NCBI GenBank assembly: GCA_900548705.1
Contig: URLF01000004.1
Span: 1 to 51,505 of the forward strand
DNA length: 51,505 nucleotides
Direction of reading: 5' to 3'
Origin: an uncultured Porphyromonadaceae bacterium
GTDB taxonomy: Bacteria > Bacteroidota > Bacteroidia > Bacteroidales > Muribaculaceae
Shown here piece by piece: positions 43,167 to 51,488 of the stretch. Made by a program: the position numbers and the translations under genes. Position 1 is the stretch's first letter, and every line of letters begins with the position of its first letter. The notes below the pieces were generated by a model, which was not told where the DNA came from, searched no databases, and saw only the letters and a list, made by a program, of their open reading frames with translations.

Positions 43167-44871
43167 TCTTCTTCTGAGCCTTCTCCCAACTGTCTTTCAA
43201 CGCGATTGTGCGGTTGAAAATCAGTTTCTCGGGAGTTGAGTCCAAGTCAGGAGTAAAGTAACCGATTCGCTGGAACTGGAATTTCTCACCGGGACGGGCA
43301 TTCTCGGCGATGAACGGCTCTACCTTGATGCCCTCCACAACCTTCAATGAGTCAGGATTCAGGAGGTCACGGAAGTCCCCATCCTCTGCCGAAGGATTTT
43401 CGACATTGAACAGACGGTCATAGATTCGGGCTGTGGCATCAACAGCATGGGCAGCGGATACCCAGTGGAGAGTACCTTTCACCTTTCGTGACGCTCCGGC
43501 CATACCGCTTCTGCTCTCGGGATCGTATGTGCAGTGGATTTCCACAATCCGTCCGTCGGCATCCTTTACGACATCCGTGCATTTAATAATGTAAGCACCC
43601 TTCAGGCGCACCTCCCCGCCGGGAGCGAGACGGAAGAACTTCTTGGGAGGATTCTCCATAAAGTCATCACCCTCGATGAAAATCTCTCTGGAGAAAGGCA
43701 TGGAGTGAGTGCCGGCAGTGGCATCCTCGGGATTGTTTTCCATCTCGACCATTTCGGTCTTCCCTTCCGGATAGTTGGTGATGACAACCTTGACCGGATT
43801 CATGACTGCCATAGCACGGGTAGCGATGGCGTTCAGGTCCTCGCGGACAGCGTGTTCGAGCAATGACACTGAAATCATCGCCTCCTCTATTTTGGTGTAA
43901 CCGATGCGGTCAATGAAATTCCTGACGGCCTTTGGTGTGAAACCACGGCGGCGCATACCTGAGATTGTCGGCATACGGGGATCATCCCATCCGGCCACAA
44001 GCCCTTCCTTGACGAGCTGCAACAGCTTGCGCTTGCTCATCACGGTATAGGTGAGGTTGAGTCTGTTGAATTCAATCTGTCGCGGACGATACGACCCGTC
44101 GCTCAGGAAATCCACGAAATAGTCATACAGCGGACGGTGAGGCACAAATTCAAGGGTACAGATTGAATGGGTCACACCCTCGAAAAAGTCGCTCTGGCCG
44201 TGGGCGAAGTCATACATAGGATAGACCTTCCACTGGGTTCCTGTACGGTGGTGGGGGGTCTTGATTATGCGATACATAATGGGGTCACGGAAATGCATGT
44301 TTGAGGATGCCATATCGATTTTGGCCCTCAACACTCGCGCTCCCTCTTCAAACTCACCCTTGTTCATTCTCTCGAACAGGTCGAGGTTCTCCTCCACCGA
44401 ACGATTACGGTAGGGGCTGTCTGTACCCGGAGTGGTGGGCGTTCCTTTCTGTGCTGCGATTTCCTCGGAGGTCTGGTCGTCCACATAAGCTTTTCCCTCC
44501 TTAATCAGCCTTACGGCCAAATCATAAAGCTGGGGGAAATAATCAGACGCGTAACGTTCATTCTCTCCCCAGTCAAAGCCAAGCCAATGTATGTCATCAC
44601 GGATGGCATCCACATACTCAGTGTCCTCCTTGATGGGGTTAGTGTCGTCAAAACGCAGGAAGCATTTTCCTCCGAATTTCTCGGCAGCTCCGAAGTCCAT
44701 ACAGATGGCTTTCGCATGACCGATATGCAGGTAACCATTGGGCTCGGGCGGGAAACGGGTCTGGAGACGGCCTCCGTTCTTTCCCTCCTTGAGATCATCA
44801 ACTATCATCTGCTCTACAAAACTCAGCCCTTTTACTTCTTCGGGCATTTCTGCTTCGATTTTTTCAGCCAT
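43159..44871 (-). CDS. glnS: Glutaminyl-tRNA synthetase
   Basis: 570 aa from ATG 44871 (MAEKIEAEMPEEVKG); an in-frame ATG at 44919 would add a 16-residue extension running into the promoter. Class I motifs are PPEPNGYLHIGHAK (HIGH) and YTVMSKRKLLQLV (KMSKS variant). The GlnRS-specific MYDFAHGQSD segment and the C-terminal beta-barrel anticodon domain are present. It charges tRNA-Gln with glutamine directly. A TATATTTG -7 box lies at 44897-44904, so ATG 44871 fits a short leader. Confidence 0.96.
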   Translation of the reverse strand: MAEKIEAEMPEEVKGLSFVEQMIVDDLKEGKNGGRLQTRFPPEPNGYLHIGHAKAICMDFGAAEKFGGKCFLRFDDTNPIKEDTEYVDAIRDDIHWLGFDWGENERYASDYFPQLYDLAVRLIKEGKAYVDDQTSEEIAAQKGTPTTPGTDSPYRNRSVEENLDLFERMNKGEFEEGARVLRAKIDMASSNMHFRDPIMYRIIKTPHHRTGTQWKVYPMYDFAHGQSDFFEGVTHSICTLEFVPHRPLYDYFVDFLSDGSYRPRQIEFNRLNLTYTVMSKRKLLQLVKEGLVAGWDDPRMPTISGMRRRGFTPKAVRNFIDRIGYTKIEEAMISVSLLEHAVREDLNAIATRAMAVMNPVKVVITNYPEGKTEMVEMENNPEDATAGTHSMPFSREIFIEGDDFMENPPKKFFRLAPGGEVRLKGAYIIKCTDVVKDADGRIVEIHCTYDPESRSGMAGASRKVKGTLHWVSAAHAVDATARIYDRLFNVENPSAEDGDFRDLLNPDSLKVVEGIKVEPFIAENARPGEKFQFQRIGYFTPDLDSTPEKLIFNRTIALKDSWEKAQKKNV

Positions 44872-44896
44872 AATGGAACGAGTAAATTTTAGGGTG

Positions 44897-44904
44897 CAAA
44901 TATA
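44897..44904 (-). promoter_or_regulatory. -7 element of the glnS promoter
   Basis: Minus-strand TATATTTG matches TAnnTTTG, 25 bp upstream of the glnS ATG. No good -33 is seen. It supports the start at 44871 over 44919. Confidence 0.55.
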
Positions 44905-44989
44905 CGCAGTTTTTTTCATTCCGCTTGCAGGTTTCCGGATTTATTTCGAAATTTGCGCCAGCATAACGTAAAAACAACCACTAAAAATA

Positions 44990-45565
44990 ATGTTGCAATT
45001 CGCCACAGATGATTCAAGCCGCCACCCTGTCGGAAAACAGGTCGAGCTCGCCCTTCAGGCAAGATGTCGATGGATTCGTGTCACAGGCACTCCGGCCGAC
45101 GAGATAGTGGAAGGACTCATCCCTCCTTGTCAGGATAATGATGCCATATTGGTGCTTGACAACAACATCGAACTGGTAGACGAGCTGCGAATCCACGGGC
45201 TGCATCTCACCGAGTGGACCCGTGGCAACCTGATTGCGGCCCGAGAGAAGCTCGGCCCGCATGCCATCATCGGAGTTTCATGTGCCGATTCCGCGCAGTT
45301 GAAAGAACTGTCCGGACTGGATGTGGATTATGTCGTTACCCAAGCTCCCGCCAATGACAATATCGTTGAATACTTCACTGATTTTGTCAAGTCTCTGAGG
45401 GAAGTCCACACCGAGATTCATCCTGTGGCTGCGGGAGAGATTCCGGTCTCTCTTTACCCATCAATACTTGCCACAGGCATTGAAGGATTCGAGATTTCAG
45501 GCAGTGTGCTCGACGCGCCTGATCCCTTGGCCTTCATTCAGCTCGCGATGAATTCACTGCAATAA
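44990..45565 (+). CDS. Thiamine phosphate synthase-like (ThiE/TenI fold) protein
   Basis: 191 aa, a TIM-barrel protein of the ThiE/TenI group: LDNNIELVDELRIHGLHLTE corresponds to the ADGVHLGQ strand, and AIIGVSCADSAQLKEL to the next. The pyrophosphate-binding GPxxPTxTK motif of true ThiE is missing (DYVVTQAPANDN instead). It may be a TenI-like or otherwise divergent homologue. It is first in a run with kdsB (13-bp gap) and an M16-like gene, and starts 118 bp from glnS on the other strand. Function uncertain. Confidence 0.65.
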   Translation: MLQFATDDSSRHPVGKQVELALQARCRWIRVTGTPADEIVEGLIPPCQDNDAILVLDNNIELVDELRIHGLHLTEWTRGNLIAAREKLGPHAIIGVSCADSAQLKELSGLDVDYVVTQAPANDNIVEYFTDFVKSLREVHTEIHPVAAGEIPVSLYPSILATGIEGFEISGSVLDAPDPLAFIQLAMNSLQ

Positions 45566-45578
45566 GTAAAACTTCAAA

Positions 45579-46331
45579 ATGAAATTCATAGGTATTATCC
45601 CGGCGCGTTACGCCTCCACCCGTTTCGAGGGGAAACCTCTCGCCGACCTTGGAGGGAAACGCGTTATTGAGCATGTGTGTCTTCGTGTCTCATCAGTGCT
45701 TGACGATTTTGCTGTGGCCACGGATGACCGACGGATTTTCGACGCGGTGACCGCCTTCGGCGCAAAAGCGGTAATGACATCGCCAAACCACCGCAGCGGG
45801 ACAGACCGTTGCCTGGAGGCATATGACAATCTCAGAAGTGATGCCGACGTGGTAATAAACATCCAGGGTGACGAGCCTTTTGTGGCCCCGGAGCAGATAC
45901 GCCAGATTATGGGCTGCTTTGATGATCCCGAAACGGACATCGCGACCCTGGCTCTCCCCTATCCACACGATGGCTCCTTTGCCGGGCTGGAAAATCCAAA
46001 CAAGCCCAAGGTCGTTATGGATTCACGCAACAATGCGTTGATGTTCAGCCGGTCAGTCATTCCATATCTGAGAGGTGTCGATAAAGAGCAATGGCCAGCA
46101 TCAGCCGATTATTTCACCCACATAGGGATGTACGCCTTCCGTATCGAAACTCTCCGTGAAGTCACCCGCCTCCCACAGTCCACGCTTGAGAAAGCGGAGT
46201 CGCTTGAACAGCTGAGGTGGCTGGAAAACGGCTACAACATAAAGGTAGCCATCACCGACACGCAAACGATAGGAATCGACACCCCCGCCGACCTTGAGGC
46301 CGCAAAAGCCTTCCTCTCAAATCTTAACTGA
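45579..46331 (+). CDS. kdsB: 3-deoxy-manno-octulosonate (KDO) cytidylyltransferase
   Basis: 250 aa, family length. The N-terminal nucleotide-binding motif is IIPARYASTRFEGKPL, and the metal/CMP-binding segment is VVINIQGDEPFV. HRSGTDRC and HIGMYAFR are also conserved. It activates KDO to CMP-KDO for the inner core of lipopolysaccharide, complementing the lipid A genes at 30577-33777. It is tightly packed after the ThiE-like gene and 19 bp before the M16-like gene. Confidence 0.96.
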   Translation: MKFIGIIPARYASTRFEGKPLADLGGKRVIEHVCLRVSSVLDDFAVATDDRRIFDAVTAFGAKAVMTSPNHRSGTDRCLEAYDNLRSDADVVINIQGDEPFVAPEQIRQIMGCFDDPETDIATLALPYPHDGSFAGLENPNKPKVVMDSRNNALMFSRSVIPYLRGVDKEQWPASADYFTHIGMYAFRIETLREVTRLPQSTLEKAESLEQLRWLENGYNIKVAITDTQTIGIDTPADLEAAKAFLSNLN

Positions 46332-46350
46332 AATAGATTTTTCCGAAAAG

Positions 46351-47646
46351 ATGCTTGACCGTTTGACAGCCCCGCCACTCTCCGCTTTTCCGCCGTTATC
46401 CCTTCCCGCATTTGATGAAAAAATATTACCCAACGGAGTCAAAGTGAGGATACTGGACTCCGGGGAGGAGGCCGTGAGCCGGTTATCCGTCATTTGGCCG
46501 GCCGGACTTATTGATTCCGGCAATCAGGCGGCTTATAGCCTGACAGCCAATATGCTTCCGGAAGGATGTGGAGGGATGTCGGGCAAAGAGGTATCTGATA
46601 TCCTCGAATCAAACGGGGCCTGGTTCAAGGTCTATCCCACTCAACACAGCACTCTTCTCACCCTCCACTCACTCAATCACACCGCAAAGACTGTTTTCCC
46701 TCTGGTGGGGAAAATAATCACATCCCCCGATTTCCCGGCAGAGACTTTCGATGCCTTAAAGAAAAAAGGAGCGGCCGAAAAAGAAATCGCATCAAGGAAA
46801 CCATCATATCAAGCCTCTTTGATAGCCCGTGAGACATTGTATGGAATCGGCCATCCATTGGCCAATTCCGTCACTCCCGATGACATCCTCGCTGTTGACA
46901 AGACGCAATTAAGTCGTCTCCACTCCGGGATAATGCTGGCGAACAAACCGGTGGTATTCCTTTCAGGCAAAATAACCTCTGAAGTAGAACGCTTGTGTGA
47001 GGATGTATTATCTGCGATTCCGTTTGACGAATCAGCCCCCGACAGAATAAAGCGCGAAATCGTGTCCATACCTCTGCTTTCCGACAGCAAAGTTTGTCGC
47101 AGAGAGATGCCCGATTCACTCCAGACCGCCATCCGCATCCAGATTCCCACTATCCACCGGCTCCACCCCGATTATGAAGCCCTGCGATTCGCCGTGGTTG
47201 CCCTGGGAGGTTATTTCGGAAGCAGGCTTATGACAAACATCCGCGAAGAGAAGGGTTACACCTACGGCATCGGAGCAAATCTCGTTCCATGGCTTGAAGG
47301 AACCAGCATTGTCATCAGCTGTGAATGCGACAACAGGTATACCGACGCGGTAATCAAGGAGATAAACCGGGAAATCACAAGATTGGCCAATGAAGAGATG
47401 AGCCAGGAGGAAGTTGAGACCGTGCGAAATGTGATAATTTCCAATCTTGCCGGAATACTCGACTCCCCGTTCTCTATCTCCGGTTTCGCCGAACAGGCCG
47501 AAACCCTCCGGCTAACCCCGGAGGTTTACACCGGCCAGTTCGCCCAGGCCCAGACTATGACCGCTGAAAAAATCAGGGAGATGGCATCAAAATACCTCCT
47601 TTCATCACCATCGGTCACCGCTCTCGCCGGAGGCAAGCCCGGTTAG
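46351..47646 (+). CDS. M16 (insulinase-like) family protein lacking the zinc motif
   Basis: 431 aa from ATG 46351; an in-frame ATG at 46294 would overlap kdsB. Two M16-type domains are visible. In the N-terminal one the HxxEH zinc site is replaced by ANMLPEGCGGMS, so it should not be proteolytic by itself. The C-terminal domain keeps FGSRLMTNIREEKGYTYGIG, the R/Y motif of the substrate-binding half. No signal peptide is seen. Such proteins often pair with an active M16 subunit, as in mitochondrial processing peptidase, but none is nearby. Family call good, role unknown. Confidence 0.82.
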   Translation: MLDRLTAPPLSAFPPLSLPAFDEKILPNGVKVRILDSGEEAVSRLSVIWPAGLIDSGNQAAYSLTANMLPEGCGGMSGKEVSDILESNGAWFKVYPTQHSTLLTLHSLNHTAKTVFPLVGKIITSPDFPAETFDALKKKGAAEKEIASRKPSYQASLIARETLYGIGHPLANSVTPDDILAVDKTQLSRLHSGIMLANKPVVFLSGKITSEVERLCEDVLSAIPFDESAPDRIKREIVSIPLLSDSKVCRREMPDSLQTAIRIQIPTIHRLHPDYEALRFAVVALGGYFGSRLMTNIREEKGYTYGIGANLVPWLEGTSIVISCECDNRYTDAVIKEINREITRLANEEMSQEEVETVRNVIISNLAGILDSPFSISGFAEQAETLRLTPEVYTGQFAQAQTMTAEKIREMASKYLLSSPSVTALAGGKPG

Positions 47647-47680
47647 CATCTTTTAACAACACTGATTGCATATTATTTTG

Positions 47681-47688
47681 TAACTTTG
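47681..47688 (+). promoter_or_regulatory. -7 element of the pfp promoter
   Basis: TAACTTTG 40 bp before ATG 47729. No matching -33 is seen at the right distance. Confidence 0.5.
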
Positions 47689-47728
47689 TATTGTAGAATA
47701 CAATAACCCAACAGATATACCTAAAATA

Positions 47729-49378
47729 ATGAAGAAAAGCGCTTTGCAGAAAGCCCGTGCTGCTTACCAGCCCAAGCTCCCCATCGTGCTGACCGGTCCC
47801 GTGAAAGCGGTTGAAGGCCATCCCACACAGTCGGTTGCCGACCAGGAAGACATCAAGAACCTCTTCCCCAACACCTACGGCTTACCTGAACTCAAATTTG
47901 AGAAGACCACATCCTCCGCTCCCTCCAAACCCATCCATGTAGGTGTCATTCTCTCCGGCGGTCAAGCTCCTGGCGGTCACAACGTAATCAGCGGCCTCTT
48001 CGACGGCATCAAGAAAATCAACAAAGAGTCAAAGCTCTACGGTTTCCTTATGGGACCCGGCGGCTTCGTTTACCATCAGTATATCGAACTCACCTCAGAA
48101 ATCATCAACGACTTCCGCAACACCGGTGGTTTTGACATCATCGGTTCCGGACGTACCAAGCTTGAGACAAAAGAGCAGTTCGATAAGGGTCTTGAAATCC
48201 TGAAAGAGCTCAAAATCTCCGCCCTCGTGATCATCGGTGGTGACGACTCCAACACCAATGCCGCCGTCCTCGCTGAATACTACAAGGAAATCAATGCAGG
48301 CGTACAGGTAATCGGTTGCCCCAAGACCATCGACGGAGACCTCAAGAATGATGTCATCGAGACATCTTTCGGTTTCGACACAGCTACCAAGGTTTACTCC
48401 GAGGTCATCGGTAACATCCAGCGCGACTGCAACTCGGCAAAGAAATACTGGCACTTCATCAAACTGATGGGCCGCTCCGCAAGCCATATCGCCCTTGAGT
48501 GCGCACTCCAGACCCAGCCCAATGTCTGCATCATCTCAGAAGAGGTTGAGGCCAAAGACATGAGCCTCCAGCAGGTGGTCGACTACATCGCCGACATCGT
48601 GGCAAAACGCGCATCCGCCGGTATGAACTTCGGTACCGTCCTCATTCCCGAAGGACTCATCGAGTTCATCCCCGCCATGAAGCGTCTCATCGCCGAGCTC
48701 AACGACCTTCTCGCCAAGAACGCTGAAGAGTTCGCCAAGATTGACGCAGCAGATCAGCGCGCATACATCATCAAGAACCTTTCTGCCGAGAACGCCGCTG
48801 TTTATGAGTCACTTCCCCTCGGTGTGGCCCGTCAGCTCAGCCTCGACCGCGACCCCCACGGCAACGTGCAGGTTTCTCTCATCGAGACCGAAAAGCTCCT
48901 CTCGGAGATGGTCGGCAAGCGTCTGGCAGAATGGGCTGCCGAAGGCAAATTCACCGGCAAGTTCTCTCCCCTCCACCACTTCTTCGGATACGAAGGACGT
49001 TGCGCCGATCCCTCCAACTTCGACGCTGACTACTGCTATGCCCTCGGTTTCAACGCCGCTTGTCTTATCAAGGCCGGTGTTACAGGATATATGTCATCCG
49101 TACGCAACCTGACCAAGCCCTCAGTACAGTGGATTGCCGGCGGTATACCTATCACTATGATGATGAACATGGAACGTCGTCACGGCAAGATGAAACCCGT
49201 TATCCAGAAGGCTCTCGTTCATCTCGATGGCGCACCCTTCCTCAAATACGCATCCAAGCGTGACGACTGGGCGGTCAACACATCTTATGTATATCCCGGT
49301 CCCATTCAGTACTTCGGTCCCGCTGAAGTCTGCGACCAGCCGACTATGACCCTCAAATACGAGCATCAGGGAAAATAA
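47729..49378 (+). CDS. pfp: Diphosphate-fructose-6-phosphate 1-phosphotransferase (PPi-PFK)
   Basis: 549 aa, the long PFP form. The phosphate-donor site reads GGDDSNTNA, with Asp in place of the Gly of ATP-PFK, and the catalytic loop is PKTIDGDLKND, with the Lys typical of PPi enzymes. An N-terminal extension (LPIVLTGPVKAVEG) and LSGGQAPGGHNVISG are also typical. It converts fructose-6-phosphate and PPi to fructose-1,6-bisphosphate reversibly, so it serves glycolysis and gluconeogenesis. Codon use is strongly biased toward C-ending codons, suggesting high expression. It ends at a 17-bp stem terminator. Confidence 0.95.
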   Translation: MKKSALQKARAAYQPKLPIVLTGPVKAVEGHPTQSVADQEDIKNLFPNTYGLPELKFEKTTSSAPSKPIHVGVILSGGQAPGGHNVISGLFDGIKKINKESKLYGFLMGPGGFVYHQYIELTSEIINDFRNTGGFDIIGSGRTKLETKEQFDKGLEILKELKISALVIIGGDDSNTNAAVLAEYYKEINAGVQVIGCPKTIDGDLKNDVIETSFGFDTATKVYSEVIGNIQRDCNSAKKYWHFIKLMGRSASHIALECALQTQPNVCIISEEVEAKDMSLQQVVDYIADIVAKRASAGMNFGTVLIPEGLIEFIPAMKRLIAELNDLLAKNAEEFAKIDAADQRAYIIKNLSAENAAVYESLPLGVARQLSLDRDPHGNVQVSLIETEKLLSEMVGKRLAEWAAEGKFTGKFSPLHHFFGYEGRCADPSNFDADYCYALGFNAACLIKAGVTGYMSSVRNLTKPSVQWIAGGIPITMMMNMERRHGKMKPVIQKALVHLDGAPFLKYASKRDDWAVNTSYVYPGPIQYFGPAEVCDQPTMTLKYEHQGK

Positions 49379-49450
49379 TCTCTGACCCGGATACTTCCCA
49401 ACGGAGATATCCATCCTACACAAGACCTTATTCACAGCTTGCATAGAAGA

Positions 49451-49487
49451 ATGGAGCTGCCGCCGGAAAATCCGGCGACGGCTCCAT
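49451..49487 (+). terminator. Terminator after pfp
   Basis: 17-bp stem (49451-49467 with 49471-49487, one mismatch and one G-U), 3-nt loop, followed by TTTG. Confidence 0.75.
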
Positions 49488-49544
49488 TTGTATAAGACAG
49501 CCCGACAAACATTACCTATCAACATTTGTTTATTTTATAATCAT

Positions 49545-50175
49545 ATGAAAAAACTAACCTTACTGCCGGCTTTCGCAGCCGCAATGATGACTTTTATGAC
49601 ATCCTGCACATCATCAACCACAAATACTCCGGCAACAGATAGCAACACTATCACTGCTAATGCTGCCCTTGAAAACATAATGACCCGCACAAGCGTGCGC
49701 CAATATGTAGCGGACAAGACCATTCCGCGTGACACCATAGAATTGCTTTTACGAGCTGCCATGGCAGCCCCCACAGCGGTCAACAAGCAGCCGTGGCAAT
49801 TCATTGTGATTGACAATCGCGAATCGCTTGATTCCCTGGCACAAGTCTTGCCGTATGCCAAGATGCTCGAACACGCATCAATCGCCATTGTGCCTTGCGG
49901 TGACCTGTCAAAAGCCTTTGAAGGCGAACCGGAATATTGGATACAGGATGTCAGCCGCCACCGAGAACCTGCTTCTCGCAGCCCATTCTCTTGGATTGGG
50001 AGCAGTATGGACCGGTGTCTATCCCACCAAAGAACGTGTTGAAGCGGTCTCACAGCGCCTTAATCTCCCTTCAAATGTGATACCACTCGCAGTCGTGCCA
50101 ATCGGTTATCCTGAGGGACAGCACACCCCAAAAGATAAATGGAATCCGGAAGCAATCCACTTCAACCAGTGGTAA
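49545..50175 (+). pseudogene. Nitroreductase-family lipoprotein gene, frameshifted
   Basis: From ATG 49545 the frame encodes a lipoprotein signal (lipobox FMTSC) and the N-terminal half of an FMN nitroreductase (MTRTSVRQYVADKTI, AAMAAPTAVNKQPWQF). At about 49950 the frame breaks. The family's next block, SAATENLLLAAHSLGLGAVW, followed by TGVYP, continues in the +1 frame to TAA 50175. The junction reads WIQDV|SAATEN where relatives have WxQDCSAATEN, so two bases appear lost in the Cys codon. The uncorrected frame stops at 50042. This is an inactivating mutation, a sequencing or assembly error, or, less likely, programmed frameshifting. Confidence 0.8.
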
Positions 50176-50204
50176 AACAGTTTTCCGCTGACAATATCGA
50201 CCTC

Positions 50205-50242
50205 ACCGGCCTCAATCCCTATGATTCGAGATTGAGGCCGGT
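50205..50242 (+). terminator. Terminator after the nitroreductase gene
   Basis: Perfect 12-bp stem (50205-50216 with 50231-50242), 14-nt loop, followed by TTAATTTTTATT. Confidence 0.82.
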
Positions 50243-50275
50243 TTAATTTTTATTAACTATTTATTTATGCTGGAA

Positions 50276-50307
50276 TTTGTTCAATATTGAAATAATTACT
50301 ATCTTTG
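50276..50307 (+). promoter_or_regulatory. Promoter of the PerR/rubrerythrin operon, with an inverted repeat
   Basis: TTTG (50276-50279), 20 bp, TATCTTTG (50300-50307). The inverted repeat ATTAC-N7-GTAAT (50295-50311) brackets the -7 box and could be an operator for the Fur-family product; this is inference. Confidence 0.72.
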
Positions 50308-50333
50308 TAATCGTTATAAGAAAGTTAAACGAT

Positions 50334-50777
50334 ATGATTGACCACAAGACATTCTCAGACAACGAATTGACTGGAATGATGCATTCCGCTGGACTAAGGC
50401 CATCATTACAGCGTATCGCGGTATTCAATCTTGTCGCCAATTCTAAAAAGCATCCCACGGCAGATGAAATTTTCTCCAATCTGACAAATATTTATCCATC
50501 CTTGTCAAGAACGACAGTTTATAATTCACTCCACGCGCTTGTGGAGGCCGGACTGATAAGAGAATTGGAAATCGATAGCGGGAACAAGCATTACGACCTT
50601 GCCCCGCAGGCACCTCACAGCCATTTTATCTGCAAGACATGCGGCAGAATCTTCGATATGGCCATTCCATCTGGAATCAAATCATATGCCGAACCGGGAT
50701 TCTGTGTCGACAGCGTGGATGTCTATTATAAAGGAGTTTGTCCTGATTGCTCACTTTCCGCAACCAAATCTGAATAA
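50334..50777 (+). CDS. perR: Fur-family transcriptional regulator (PerR-like)
   Basis: 147 aa from ATG 50334; an upstream in-frame ATG at 50277 lies within the promoter. The N-terminal winged helix includes LRPSLQRIAVFNLV and SLSRTTVYNSLHALVEAGLI. The C-terminal metal-binding domain has the regulatory HSHFICKTCG and the second cysteine pair CPDC, the structural zinc site of PerR/Fur. Rubrerythrin follows 22 bp downstream, a typical PerR target, so a peroxide-sensing repressor is the best guess; Fur or Zur cannot be excluded from sequence alone. Confidence 0.85.
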   Translation: MIDHKTFSDNELTGMMHSAGLRPSLQRIAVFNLVANSKKHPTADEIFSNLTNIYPSLSRTTVYNSLHALVEAGLIRELEIDSGNKHYDLAPQAPHSHFICKTCGRIFDMAIPSGIKSYAEPGFCVDSVDVYYKGVCPDCSLSATKSE

Positions 50778-50799
50778 TAACTCATACACTAAAAATAAT

Positions 50800-51342
50800 A
50801 TGAAAGATCTCAAAGGAACCAAAACCGAGCGCAATCTTCAGCAGGCTTTCGCCGGTGAATCTGAAGCTCGCAACAAATACACCTATTATGCAGCCAAAGC
50901 CCGCAAGGATGGCTACGAGCAAATCGCGTCTATCTTCGAGGAGACTGCCCGCAACGAACGTGAGCATGCCAAGCTGTGGTACAAATATCTCCATGGAGGT
51001 GAAATCGCCGACACGATGGCCAATCTGCGCGATGCTGCCGAAGGTGAGCACTTCGAATGGACCGACATGTATGACCGGATGGCCAAGGAAGCCGAGGAGG
51101 AAGGATTTCCCCAGATTGCTTTCCGTTTCCGCGCGGTGGCAGCCATCGAACGTCATCATGAGGAGCGCTATCGCCGTCTTCTCGCAAACATAGAAGAAGG
51201 CATAGTATTCTCCCGCGAAGGAGACACCATCTGGGTATGTCGCAACTGCGGCCACATCGTAATCGGCAAAAAAGCCCCTGCTGTATGCGCCGTATGCTCT
51301 GAGCCCCAGAGTTTCTTCGAAATCGAAGCCAAAAACTACTAA
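50800..51342 (+). CDS. rbr: Rubrerythrin
   Basis: 180 aa from ATG 50800. An N-terminal ferritin-like di-iron domain has ExxH-type ligands (AGESEARNKY, TARNEREHAKLW, EAEEEGFPQIA, IERHHEERY). A C-terminal rubredoxin domain binds one iron through WVCRNCG and AVCAVC. It reduces hydrogen peroxide to water using electrons from reduced carriers, a main peroxide defence of anaerobes. It is cotranscribed with the PerR-like regulator and ends at a 13-bp stem terminator. Confidence 0.96.
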   Translation: MKDLKGTKTERNLQQAFAGESEARNKYTYYAAKARKDGYEQIASIFEETARNEREHAKLWYKYLHGGEIADTMANLRDAAEGEHFEWTDMYDRMAKEAEEEGFPQIAFRFRAVAAIERHHEERYRRLLANIEEGIVFSREGDTIWVCRNCGHIVIGKKAPAVCAVCSEPQSFFEIEAKNY

Positions 51343-51395
51343 TCTACATATCTACATAAGACACGTTCCAAAACTGTCTATACTTGCAAAACTAC

Positions 51396-51431
51396 AAAAG
51401 GGGCTGTGTCAAAATAGGCGCAGCCTCTTTT
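51396..51431 (+). terminator. Terminator after rubrerythrin
   Basis: 13-bp stem with two G-U pairs (51396-51408 with 51419-51431), 10-nt loop, followed by T residues. Confidence 0.8.
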
Positions 51432-51454
51432 TCTAACCTGCTGTAAAACATAAA

Positions 51455-51488
51455 ACAAAGCCCTGACTTTCGCAAGCCGGGGCTTTGT
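51455..51488 (-). terminator. Probable terminator of a minus-strand gene beyond the window
   Basis: 9-bp stem (51455-51463 with 51480-51488). On the minus strand it is followed by a T-run, suggesting that a convergent gene lies to the right. Confidence 0.55.

Noticed and set aside
43159..44919. Longer N-terminus for glnS starting at 44919.
   Set aside because: The extension crosses the -7 promoter box and is not GlnRS-like; ATG 44871 is preferred.
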